Shown: in pieces, positions 33,501-43,323 of the stretch
Position numbering within the stretch: the first letter of the stretch is position 1
Layout of the letters: every line of letters starts with the position of its first letter
From: Polytrichum commune
Lineage: Eukaryota > Streptophyta > Polytrichopsida > Polytrichales > Polytrichaceae
Assembly: GCA_950295325.1 (NCBI GenBank)
Contig: OX485808.1
Location: 12,216,501 to 12,280,500 of the forward strand
Length of the DNA: 64,000 nt
Direction of reading: 5' to 3'
Notes under the pieces: model-generated
Seen by the model: the letters and a program-made list of their open reading frames with translations, nothing else
The model's database searches: none
What the model was told of the DNA's origin: nothing
Made by a program: the position numbers and the translations under genes

Positions 33501-35860
33501 TCTTGACATGAAACAGCAGGAAAGTTTACGTGTGGCGGCCATGAACATTGTGGCATTGCGAATGATGAGAGCTGACCCTCCCTTAAGACAGGAAGTTGTC
33601 CAATTCATGCTTGATACGGAGGCGGAGCGATGGAGCATGCGTCGAAGCAAAGCCAACTACTATAGGATCATGGTATGTTCCTTAACATAATATCCTAAGG
33701 TAGATGAGTCTTAAATGGTTACTTTTTCCAACCAGCCCAATTCTCCTAGGATATGAAACACGTGATTAGTACAAGATGTTTGGCAAATCCAAATCTTGCT
33801 CGTAGCCATCTGCCTCATAAATTTTGGAGCTCATATGAAAATCTTAATCATTGTCAAAGATTCTCATGCTCATGAAGTGGTCATATAGGTCCCCCAATCA
33901 TGTTGACAGTTGAGCCTAGAATGGCTATCAAATTTTGAGCACGCAATCTAATCTCTTTCAAACACAAGTCTTTTTGGTATTCGTTTTAAAATCCACACCT
34001 GAACACACACACCACTCAAGTACAGGTGTCTGATCAAGAGACGCAACTTTGAAAGATATATCAAACTAAAGTGTGTGGACCTACAGTGGCCATCTCCAAC
34101 TCCCAAATAAATAATGGCCGTCGGATGAAATTGGGAACCGTTTTATCACAAAGGTTGTCACTTAAAGTCTCAGAATCAGAATTGATATACAATTTTAAAC
34201 AATTTTATTATCTTTTTTTTTAACCTTCACAAGGACCCTCCCAATTGTGATGTTAACTATTAGACGCAGAATGGTGTCTATTTGTGGAGCACATAGTTCA
34301 ATCTCATCATGACACGGGTCCTTTTAGTCTCTGTTCTTTACTACATGCCTTGCCAAATACTACTCAAATGTAGGTGTCCAATTGAGAAGAGTAACCACAT
34401 AAGGCCCACATACCTTAAAGTGCAATCTTATTGAAATTTCTAATCACAAAATCTGAGCTTGTGTTTCCTGTTGTCCCTGGATTGATAACTTTCTTGAGGT
34501 TTGTAACAGCAATATTGAGCTGTTGTCATCACCATGACCATTGCCAATTCTTTTAATTTAATTTCTGAATTTTGATGTGCAGGGTGTACTGAGCGGGGTT
34601 TCAGCTGTAATGAACTGGTTTCAAGATATCTGCAGTTGGAAGAGCCCCGTCACCACTGTACTTGTTCACATGCTTTACTTAATTCTTGTGTGGTACCCGG
34701 AGCTTCTACTCCCAACAGTCTTTCTGTACATGTTTTTGATTGGGTCCTGGAACTACCGGTTTCGGCCGAGGACGCCGCCGTTCATGGATGCGAAGCTTTC
34801 ACAAGGAGAATATATTGGTGACTTGGATGAGCTGGAGGAAGAGTTTAATGTTATTCCTGCGAATAGAGCTCAGGAGGTATGAAATGCCCTTCTCCTTTTA
34901 ACTCCTTTAAATTTCAGCACACTTTCTTGCATAAGTTCTGTATTTACGGGGGTGTTTGTCAGATACACCGGCATCATCGTGGCAATCTCTAAATGTTGGA
35001 CCGGTAAATACATGTATGCATGATATCAATACACAATATTATTGATGGTATCAAGGAACCTACCCAACCCAGTATCAAAATAGTAATGCAAATCAATTAT
35101 TGATACTTGGTGGGTTCACAAGATGACAGTATCTTTGTATGCTCGAGTTGTTGTTTAGGTCAATACCATCCTAATACCATATTGATACTAGAGTAATTTT
35201 ACCTAGGTATGAAGGTTCTTGCATGGTATATAGACCCGAATGGTGCAAAAAACAAAAACACTCTCAAATTAAAACTGAAATTCAATCATTTTAGTGGTTT
35301 AGAAAGAATTGATACCAGTCCAACACTGGTCCATATGCCTCAATGTCCAGGTCTTAATTATTGACATGTGGATTTTAAGGTGCTGATGATTATTGTACTG
35401 GCTTCTGTGTGCAGGTCTTGAAGTATAGATACGAAAGACTTCGAGGAGTGGCTGGACGAATTCAACAAGCACTTGGTGATCTTGCCGGGGTTGGAGAAAA
35501 AGTTCAATCTCTTCTAAGTTGGAGAGACCCAAGGTACAGAAGACTAGACACGTGGAAGTTTTATTCAACAACCTGCAATTATCATCCTTGCCTGCTTGAG
35601 TTGAGTTTCAAGAGTAGTTTATTTGGAACTGACTATGTTGCATTTTTTGGGTTTCTGGTTGTGTGGTGCATAGGGCGTCGGCGGTATTTATAATGTTCTG
35701 TTTGATATGTGCCGTCGTGTTGTACGTGACACCGTTCCAAGTAGTGGCCGTGCTTCTTGGTGTCTATGCCCTTCGCCACCCCCGCTTCCGTGACCCTCTG
35801 CCTCCAGTGCCTGTGAATTTATTCAAGAGGCTACCGTCACAGTCCGACCGGATATTATAA
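24501..35860 (+). CDS. Multiple C2 domain and transmembrane protein (MCTP / QUIRKY-FTIP family)
   Basis: I assembled 14 exons by GT-AG sites and family continuity: 24501-24593, 25089-25160, 27291-27502, 28288-28591, 28787-28927, 29078-29213, 29737-29915, 30219-30380, 31303-31379, 32187-32570, 33249-33672, 34583-34876, 35415-35533, 35674-35860. They keep frame and give 927 aa ending at TAA. Domains: C2A about 5-120 (LVVEVVAAKGLMPKDGQG), C2B about 198-320 (DLVEQMTYLFVRV; DLNPVWNQ; SKDDFLGG), C2C about 360-480, C2D about 512-640 (DNRGSTDAYCVAKYG; FNPRWNEQYTW), then the PRT_C region with two hydrophobic segments near 740-780 and 860-890, and the typical C-terminal end after RHPRFR. MCTPs anchor in the ER by the C-terminus and bind plasma-membrane lipids with C2 domains, acting at plasmodesmata and in FT or receptor trafficking. 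C2C lacks the usual first-loop Asp (LVPSPEP), so it may not bind calcium. The C2A-C2B linker is short (about 70 aa). The start is the first ATG giving the C2A strand. Which subclade it belongs to is not settled. Confidence 0.95.
25161..27290 (+). repeat. MCTP intron 2: tandem array of ~250-bp units
   Basis: This 2.1-kb intron is mostly a head-to-tail array from about 25495 to the acceptor site. The marker TTCTGTGATA recurs near 25710, 25980, 26463, 26714, 26966 (variant) and 27209. Spacing is about 243-276 bp once a 205-bp MITE in the middle is subtracted. Other shared parts are CTTGACCTGGGTGATGTTT, ATTACTCTACAGAAAGTA and CATGAGTTTCGAGTCAC. The last unit runs into the exon 3 acceptor. Confidence 0.85.
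26245..26449. mobile_element. MITE, family D, in MCTP intron 2 array
   Basis: The ends CTACACTGATTATCCCA and TGGGATAATCAGTGTAG are a perfect 17-bp inverted repeat. Neighbouring array units supply the empty site: GAGTTTCGAGTCACCACTA there reads GAGTTTCGA[element]TCACCACTA here. Relatives are at 29272-29628 and 38416-38873. It has no coding capacity. Confidence 0.85.
27571..27812 (+). repeat. MCTP intron 3: ~78-bp tandem repeat, three units
   Basis: AACCAAATA...TTCTTAAGTAG...CTATT...GGTTCCA...GGTAATCTGGAT recurs with unit starts at 27571, 27648 and 27730 and a terminal partial at 27807 (spacing 77, 82 and 77 bp). Confidence 0.8.
29272..29628. mobile_element. MITE, family D, in MCTP intron 6
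   Basis: It starts CTACACTGATTATCCCAATT(AGTGCG), and the right end CACTAATTGGGATAACCAG is its imperfect reverse complement. It fills most of intron 6 and is larger and more diverged than 26245-26449. No clear target duplication. Confidence 0.7.
30435..30815 (+). repeat. R1-containing repeat in MCTP intron 8
   Basis: About 380 bp aligns with 33690-34090 in intron 11 of the same gene, over a longer stretch than other R1 copies share. Common blocks include GTCTTAAATGGTTAC, TTCTCCTAGGATAT, TTTTGGAGCTCATATGAA and TTTTGAGCACGCAATC. Confidence 0.7.
32650..33145. mobile_element. Diverged TIR element in MCTP intron 10
   Basis: It aligns loosely with 19627-20116. Shared parts are CC(G/A)TGA(T/C)CATGAA(A/G)TTGTGAG, GATGCCATGTAGGA(A/C)TCCATGTA, CATCAATGAGA/CACCAATGAGA and AATGGTCACGGG. 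The terminal repeats have decayed, so the borders are approximate. The in-phase frame at 32702-32905 is not an exon. Confidence 0.6.
33690..34090 (+). repeat. R1-containing repeat in MCTP intron 11
   Basis: It is the partner of 30435-30815, starting about 20 bp after exon 11 as the other starts about 55 bp after exon 8. A second, plain R1 copy follows at about 34225-34435 in the same intron. Confidence 0.7.
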
Positions 35861-36060
35861 CCACGAGATGGATGGATTTCGGCTGGCTTACCATTGGACT
35901 CCATCACAAGGACCAACTTACTGGAGATCTTTTGTATTTTTCATCCTCTTTTTCCCAGATGTTCTCCTTGTAAATTTTGTGCTATTTTTGATCTTTGTAG
36001 CTACATGAACTGAATTGCTGCCAGACCTCGACTAAATTAATAGGGGCTACTGAACTTAGT
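35861..36060 (+). other. MCTP 3' untranslated region (inferred)
   Basis: T-rich sequence follows the stop codon, with near-upstream AATTAATA-like elements around 36034. The poly(A) site cannot be fixed without transcripts. Confidence 0.4.
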
Positions 36061-38115
36061 AATCAAAAGATGACCGTGGAATTTGTTGCTTGAACTAGGA
36101 GTAGGTGGCTTTGTGTAGTTAAATCGGTTACCCTTGGCCCGTCCATTACTTTGTACAGACCTTGGATCCATTGGATGCAATCACATCCAACTGCAGGGTA
36201 ATATAAATTGAAAATACTTCATTGGCACCAACATGTACCAAACATCAAGTCCAGGTAGAGTTGTTCCAGAAACACTGTTGCCTTTGCCTAACATATTCAT
36301 CATAATGGTCTGTGATGTGTCAGAATTGACGAAGTTTGAGGCCTTTTAGATTTGTCAAGCCATACCTGTCTGCAAAGTGGGGCTTTCTCCCGAGTACTTG
36401 GAAGTTGGATAGGAAAACTTATGGACATACCTTATTGTTGCAGTCACCTGCATGATTCAGAAACAAAATTTCTGACAGGAAGGAATGGTAGGCACAGTGT
36501 CCTCCAGGTTTCTGTTGTACAACTACGCCTCATTATTTCCTAACGCCATAAGTGCAGAGCTTGGACATTTTTGAAACGCTTTGAGGATATTTTATGTATC
36601 TACCAAATAGCTAGTTTGGTAGGGATATGTCCCAATCATGATGCAATTCTGTTACAGAAGAGTGTTAATACGTCCCTGAAAAAACAGCTATATTCTGTTT
36701 TTAAATGCATTGCAAACTAAGGGTTATGCAATGGAATTGGAACAAACTATGCAATGGGGTTCAATGACTTTGCAACGGAATTTGAACAATCTATGATATG
36801 AACCTTCAATGCGATTTCAATGGAGTTTGAATGGTATATCGAATGATTTTACAACGGATTTTGGAATATCCCTTACAACAGTTCTGTCAGAAACCTAGAT
36901 TGAAATTCACCTACCTTACCCTCATTCTATCCAACTATTGAATATTATCTCAGACACAACGTATTGATAAAACTGTAAGCATTCATACACAATCTTTGGG
37001 CGCTTTTCCTCTCATGTTAAAATCATAAAAATGAGCAGTGTGATTAGGACCACTTGCTGCTGATCTAGTAAGTAAGTGTGTTGATTGCATGGTGGAAATA
37101 TACAACACTGACACAATCAAGCACACAGGAGAAGCATGGTTGGAGTATAGAAACCAGTGTTTTTATTATTTATCATTTTATTTATGAAAAAATTACAGGG
37201 TAATGAGTAACTGCATGTTGGATGCACAATGCAAATTGAAGTACGATTTGTTTTGTTTTGTTTTGTTTTGTTTTGGTAGTATCCGAATTTAAAGTTGGCT
37301 ATAGGAAGTTGAATATGATCCACTAAGCCACGTTGCCCCAATGTTGACTTTCTTGACCCGTTTTCTTTTTTTCAAGTTGGTTCTAAAGGAAAAGAATCAC
37401 CTTATTCTTTTTGGTGCAATTTGGTGTCATGAATCCAAAACAAAAACAAAAACAAAACATTGATAGAAACAAATTTGAGACCTCTCCATGATGAGGGCAC
37501 CATGCATGCCTATAGGATAGACCATGACAATTGAAGCGTTAGGTTGCAAGTATATGCGGCTTTCTAAGCTTGGCAACTTACTCTTTCACTTACTAGGGTC
37601 TTATTGGTCGAGAAAAAATTTATGGGTCCAAGGAGTTTAGATTAGATTTGGGTCCAAGGCATGGAGAAACGTAGAGGTGCCAAGGTACTAAGCGGGGCTT
37701 TCATGGTCACCTTTTTAAACCAGGCCTCTTTATTTGAGTGGTGTATGATTGGGTGTGGACTTAAGAATGGAAACCAAAAAGATAAGTGTTTATAAGAGAT
37801 TGGACTACGTGTTTAAAGTAAGTTAGTGAGTCTAGGCATAATAATGAACATGAATGAGGGGGGGACCTACATGACCATTTACTATCCATGAGACTCTTCA
37901 TTTTGATAATGATTAAAACATTCAATAAGCTTCAAAGATTATGAAGAAATTGGTTACAAACACCATTTGAAATTATAGAGTCCACACTATTTTATCTTGT
38001 AAAAAATGCAATGGGTGTTTGATATGCCAGTCAATTGACACAAGGTGTTTTCATTTATATATATTATGTCATCCAAGTTATGTTGTGTCAATTTGTTATG
38101 ACAATTGTCCACATG

Positions 38116-38150
<35 letters not shown>

Positions 38151-38415
38151 ACTAGTGTCTCATCATAAGGAATTTCTTTTGGGTGTCCATTATTAACTAG
38201 AAAAGTGGTGATATAACACTCCATTTTAGATGTTCAACCATAATTATTGGATAGTTATCCCCATAGACTATCGCTAGTAAGAAACATGGAACCTAACAAC
38301 ACGGCTTCAAAGAACACAACATGACCACATAGTCCAAAACAACAAAGGAATTACATTGTTTTAAATCCTAACTATGTCAATTTTACAATCGTGTTGTTTG
38401 GATCCATGTTTTGTA
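36061..38415. other. gene-free interval
   Basis: It holds a (TTTTG)n run at 37246-37276, an R1 copy in reverse at about 37690-37920 and a 20-plus T tract at 38119-38142. The frame at 36352-36543 has no recognised domain. Confidence 0.5.
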
Positions 38416-38873
38416 CTACATTGATTATCCCAATTGATGTGTGTTATTATTTGAAGTTACATAGTGCAACAACATCTTACTCATGAGTTCATTTTTATTA
38501 ATGAAAGTTCAATAGGTTGTTTGGACATTATAGAACACATTAATTGACTTTTCTTGGTGAGATATTACATTCAACATGGTATTCATGCAAATGTCACATG
38601 ACACGTAAAAATGCCATATATGTCATTTTCTCAAATGCAAGGGAGGTTGGCTAGAATTGGTCTATGAAGGTAGCTTTTACCAACCACAACTTTTTCCTAA
38701 GTTCAAGTGCATTCCACAAGACTGGAACTAAGTCAGCCTTGAGAAAACAACGTCATATGTGAATGTGATGTTTTCGCATATACAATGTTTCTCATTACAT
38801 GATTGTTATAGCATTGTGTAACTCTGAATAGTAACACGGGAGTAGCACACGCTAATTGAGATAATCAACGTAG
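38416..38873. mobile_element. MITE, family D, long copy
   Basis: The left CTACATTGATTATCCCAATT and the right AATTGAGATAATCAACGTAG pair with a few mismatches, and subterminal parts also pair (AGTTACATAGTGCAA with TTGTGTAACTCT). TGTA lies immediately outside both ends, a possible 4-bp target duplication. The interior is longer than in 26245-26449 and has no coding frame. Confidence 0.65.
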
Positions 38874-39289
38874 TGTATGTTAAGACAATGCATAGTGATG
38901 TCTTAATCTATGTGTGTAAGGCAATACAAGGACATAATATGTCATGTCATTTCATGTCAAACATGAATTAACACATTGTAAGTTAATAAGTCAATCAGTT
39001 TCAATACTCATTTTGACACAAACGACGTTTGTGTCACATTGAAATGTAAACCATCCACACGTTTGCTACTTGCAAGACTACAAGTTACCATTAAAAGTGC
39101 AAACTTGAAACTCCAAAGTGCAATTACCATTAAAAGTGCAAATTGTGATCCAAAAGCGACGCAAAAGGACTTTGCAAATAGGTTCTTATAATCAAGAGCT
39201 GTTTGTAGCAAGTGATGAGCTATCTCATGCTACACTTGGTTCTTTCATCACGGGAATTCCATTCCTTGGTCGATATATCAAAATTCAAT
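38874..39289. other. gene-free interval
   Basis: No gene recognised. A short direct repeat of ATTACCATTAAAAGTGCAAA lies at about 39085-39145. Confidence 0.5.
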
Positions 39290-39297
39290 AAGTAGGC

Positions 39298-39524
39298 CAG
39301 TGTAGAGCGAGTCTTTTGGGCATAATTGGTCAAAAGCCTAGCGTTTCAAAGTTCAATTGGTTACATGTTGTGATCTTTCAAAAAAAAATTTATTGACTTG
39401 AGGTATATTCCATAGATACTTCTAAAAGGATGGATAATTTTCCTAAAGTCTTGAACTTCAACTGGTTATTTCTCAAACTCAACCAATTCACCTATAACTA
39501 GCAGTCAATTCTCCCCGTGCATTG
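39298..39524 (-). mobile_element. hAT-type MITE, family A
   Basis: The ends are CAGTGTAGAGCGAGT and TCTCCCCGTGCATTG, and the body matches the other reverse-oriented copies. A perfect 8-bp target duplication AAGTAGGC lies at 39290-39297 and 39525-39532. The 227-bp length matches the family standard. Confidence 0.88.
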
Positions 39525-39532
39525 AAGTAGGC

Positions 39533-41274
39533 ATCAATTATGTTCGATGCTTGGCCAAACTTACTATCAAAGTGTCATCATAAGTTTTTTAAAAGGTTTT
39601 AGAATAGCATGACACTATTCGGTCATCCAACAAATCGTCAAGCTACTCAAATCATGGGCATACACAAGACACTGCACACTCACAGACGCACGGAATAATG
39701 AAGCCCATCCCCCCATGGTTCCTACAATGCTCATGCCAAACAATAAGTTAAACATGCTCCTGTCTCAAAAGGCTATGTCTAGACATAGTATATATCCAAG
39801 AACAATATGGCCCGTCCCCCCAGTCCCTAACCTTATCATCCAAATAATAGAATTCACATTCACCCACGACAAATTCACATACTAAGCCATCAAAACTAAA
39901 CAAGGCAAATATAAACCCCTTATAGTTGCAATGAAGGCCCAAGGCAGGGTAGTCAACCCATCTCATAATCATAAGAATCGGAGTCCGTGGCTCCATCCAC
40001 ATAAATAGCATACCGCTCCTAGAAACTTACACATATGTCCCAAATTCATCCAAAAACAATGAAAAACATCCACCACATTGCCATAAAATATCTCACATAC
40101 TTAGTCTTTAACAAAAGGAAATTGGATAACAAACAAAAATCTATTCATCCACCCACATGAGGGCCACTTGTTGAAACAATCTAACTACACATAATGAGCC
40201 CACCTACCAAAAGGATAGGTAGTAAACCTTGTGTTGAAATGAGGGGACGCTAGTTCAAAGTAGGACCAACATGCTCAAATTCATGTGTGTGATGACATCA
40301 CTGATGTTTATTTATTTATTGAATTATGTGCCCATTATATGTCAATTTCAACACTCAACAAAACTTAGAAGTTTGCTCCTCATATAGATATTTCATTTTC
40401 AATACGCTCATTGACATGTGCAATCAAGTTGCCCCATGCTAATTTATCAACATTCCAGCCTATTTTGAATACTTATTATTGCAACAACACAAAAGACAAT
40501 GATGTTTTAGAATTATGTCGTTGCTATATGGATGAATAAACAAAGTTAAGAGTTTGTGTGATGTGAATTTGACCCAAGGTAGGTTCATGGGTAAAAAGGC
40601 CACCTATTCAATTGAGCAACCTAATTGCACATATCAGTGTAAATATATTTACTCACAAGTTGTGCCAATTGATCAATGTGGAAATGTAACTATTTTACAA
40701 TGTGGAGTATATATAGTTAGGGGTCCCAATGCAAGATTGAGCTATTTCTGCTATTGGGGGATTTTCAAATGGGAGCATTCATAGCAGAGAAATAGCAATC
40801 TCATGTTGAATGACATGTATTCAAGTCAAGTCAAGTTGAAAACAAGGAGGAAACGCCACTTGCAAGTGGACTCGAGCCAACATGCAAATTGTTGTTTGAA
40901 GGGAAAATGACTCCCAAGTGGGTTGGTGAGTGTAACACTTAGATGCTTGAGAAATGGCACACAAACAGGAGGACAACCCTTCTTGAAGATGATGTCTCTT
41001 TTGCATTAGTGCAATCACAAGTTTGTAATCCAACCATGGGACCACGAAATACTTTATTTTTGTTGTGACTTGAATTTCTTTATTTTTCCCTTTTTTACGA
41101 ACATGTTTTTAGCATGGAAGAGGGAGATTAGTGCTTTTGAACAAGTTTTAATAAGGAGCAAAACATTGGAAGTAAGTTTATGTATCAAAAACATCATTGC
41201 AAGCACCCTCTATTTGAAGGAAGGAATTCGTAATGAGGAGGGAAGTGTGTGAATACACTCATGGTTGCTATGTT

Positions 41275-41319
<45 letters not shown>

Positions 41320-41762
41320 AAGTTGGTCTTTCTCAGAGGTGGTAAGCTTTTTGATTTTTCAAGTCTTGAGTTTGTGACTCCTCACTCCTTGGCCTAGCCT
41401 TGGCGTTTATGAGGTCTCATGGTTGTGCATGTTACTTTCGGCGCCATTCATTTGCACTAAAAGGGAAAAGAGAAATTGCCCCCAAAATATTTAGAGTAAA
41501 AAAAATCAAATGTATTATATATCTTAGTTAGTGTGGGCCACACTACCTAGTCATCATTGGCGCATGACAATAAATAGTAGAGTAATTATTGTGGGCAACA
41601 TGATTTATCACAATGTACATAGATTAATGTGATTGAGCAAAATTGCAGGTCAAATAAACTTACAACAAGTGAAGCATAAATTGTGACAAATGACACAAAC
41701 AACATGACTAGGTGACAATACACCAAGACAATTCAACAAATGTAACAAGACAACACAACAAT
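39533..41762. other. gene-free interval
   Basis: No gene is recognised. A (TTG)n run of about 15 units is at 41275-41319. Frames at 39748-40011, 40554-40784 and 40821-41045 show no known domain. Confidence 0.5.
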
Positions 41763-42890
41763 TTTAAAGGGCTTGAATATTAATGCAGTCCAAAATAAAT
41801 AAGTGCAAAACTAATTCTAATGCTATAATAAGCACATATATACATGTACTGTACTTGGTCGGCTATTTGGAAACTCGGATCTTGGATCAAATGAAGTTCA
41901 AGGATCCATGCATACACAACCTCATCCAAGTCAATGAACAAGATGCTACACCAAGAAGCTTCAACAATTTGTAATAAGACAACTGGCATCAACTTTTGAG
42001 AGTTTGAATATCAATAAATATTCAACCCTAATAATAATAAACATGTGACACATTAATTATAATTATAGATTATAATAAATCATATCTATATACAATATAG
42101 GCAGTGCACTTGGTCGTCGTTTGGAAACTCAGATGTTGGGTCAAATGAAGTTCAAGGATCCACACATACACAACCTCATCCAAGTCAATGAACAAGACAC
42201 TACACCAAGAAGCTTTAACAATTTGTAATAAGACAACTGGCATCAATTTTAAAGAGTTTGAATGTCAATAAATATTCAACCCTAATAATAATAAACATGT
42301 GACACATCAATTCTAATTATAGACTATAATAAATCATATCTTTATACAATATAGGTAGTGCACTTGGTCGTCATTTGGAAACTCAAATGTTGGGTCAAAT
42401 GAAGTTCAAGGATCCACACATACACAACCTCATCCAAGTCAATGAACAAGACACTACACCAAGAAGCTTCAACAATTTGTAATAAGACAACTAGCATCAA
42501 TTTTAAAGAGTTTGAATTTGAATAAATATTCAACCCTAATAATAATAAACATGTGACACATTAATTCTAACTCTAGGTTAAAATATTATATATATATAAT
42601 GCACTTGGAAACTCAGATTGTGGATCAAATGAAGTTCAAGGATCCACAAATGCACAACCTCACCAAAGTGGAATTTTTTTGGGTTCAATTTGCACTAAAT
42701 TGAGAAGCTTCAGTAATTTGTAACAAGACAACACATCAAGTTTATGAGTTTAAACACTAATGTGTGGCCCACTATAAATATCTGGCACATTAAATTGAAT
42801 GCTACACTAAACCATATGCCTATATATAGATTACGCGGTCGTCAACTTAGGGACTCGGATCTTGGGTCAAACGAAGTTCGAGGATCCACA
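41763..42890 (+). repeat. Five-unit tandem array (~240-255 bp) ending in the VPS60 promoter
   Basis: Units share ACTTGGTCGTC...TTGGAAACTC, TTGGGTCAAATGAAGTTCAA, GGATCCACACATACACAACC, AGAAGCTTCAACAATTTGTA and AATATTCAACCCTAATAATA. The ACTTGG landmark starts near 41853, 42108, 42362, 42603 and about 42844, giving spacings of about 255, 254, 241 and 241. The fifth unit keeps only about 50 bp after the landmark before it passes into the unique VPS60 upstream sequence. It keeps CpG where the others have TpG or CpA. Confidence 0.88.
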
Positions 42891-43323
42891 CGAACGAACA
42901 GAACGTGGGCCAACGTTTCGTTCGGAAACGCTGACCGACGTCGTCGTAGTTCTCTTCCCCTTCCCCAAAATGAGGAAACCGTCGTCTTCGCCCCTCCTCC
43001 TTTCCTCGAACTGAGAAAATCTTCGCCGCTGTTTTCTTCTTCCTTTCCTAGAATCGAGGAGACTTTCGTCGCCCATCGTCGTCGTCGTCGTCCCCGCGAT
43101 CGTCCCTTCGGCGAAGGCTACCACCCATGCCGTCCTTTCCACTTCAGCGTAGGGAAACAAACAATCCACAAGCAACGAAAGCGAAGAGCAAAACACGAAG
43201 AAGAGCGAGGTAATCTTAGAGAGAGCTTGTATCGGGTAGCTGATTGCTGTAGGGTTTGGGTTTAGGTTGTTGTTGTTGTTGTTGTTGTTGTTGGAGCGAT
43301 TTTTCTCTCGTGATTGGGGCACA
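42891..43323 (+). promoter_or_regulatory. VPS60 proximal promoter and 5' leader
   Basis: This 430-bp block is CpG-rich compared with its surroundings (many TCGTCG and CGTCG motifs) and has no repeat character except (TTG)n at 43265-43294 just before the start codon. Its position and composition fit the promoter and leader of a constitutively expressed gene. The overlapping 173-aa and 190-aa open frames on both strands are composition artefacts. Confidence 0.6.

Noticed and set aside
33216-33556. Frames opposite MCTP exon 11
   Set aside because: Antisense shadows of the exon.
41275-41319. (TTG)n run considered as a poly-Leu/Cys coding repeat
   Set aside because: No surrounding open frame or homology; it is an ordinary microsatellite.
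41763-42533. Frames at 41783-41974 (+), 41780-41992 (-) and 42342-42533 (-) as a gene pair
   Set aside because: The same frames recur in tandem units on opposite strands, so they arise from the repeat.
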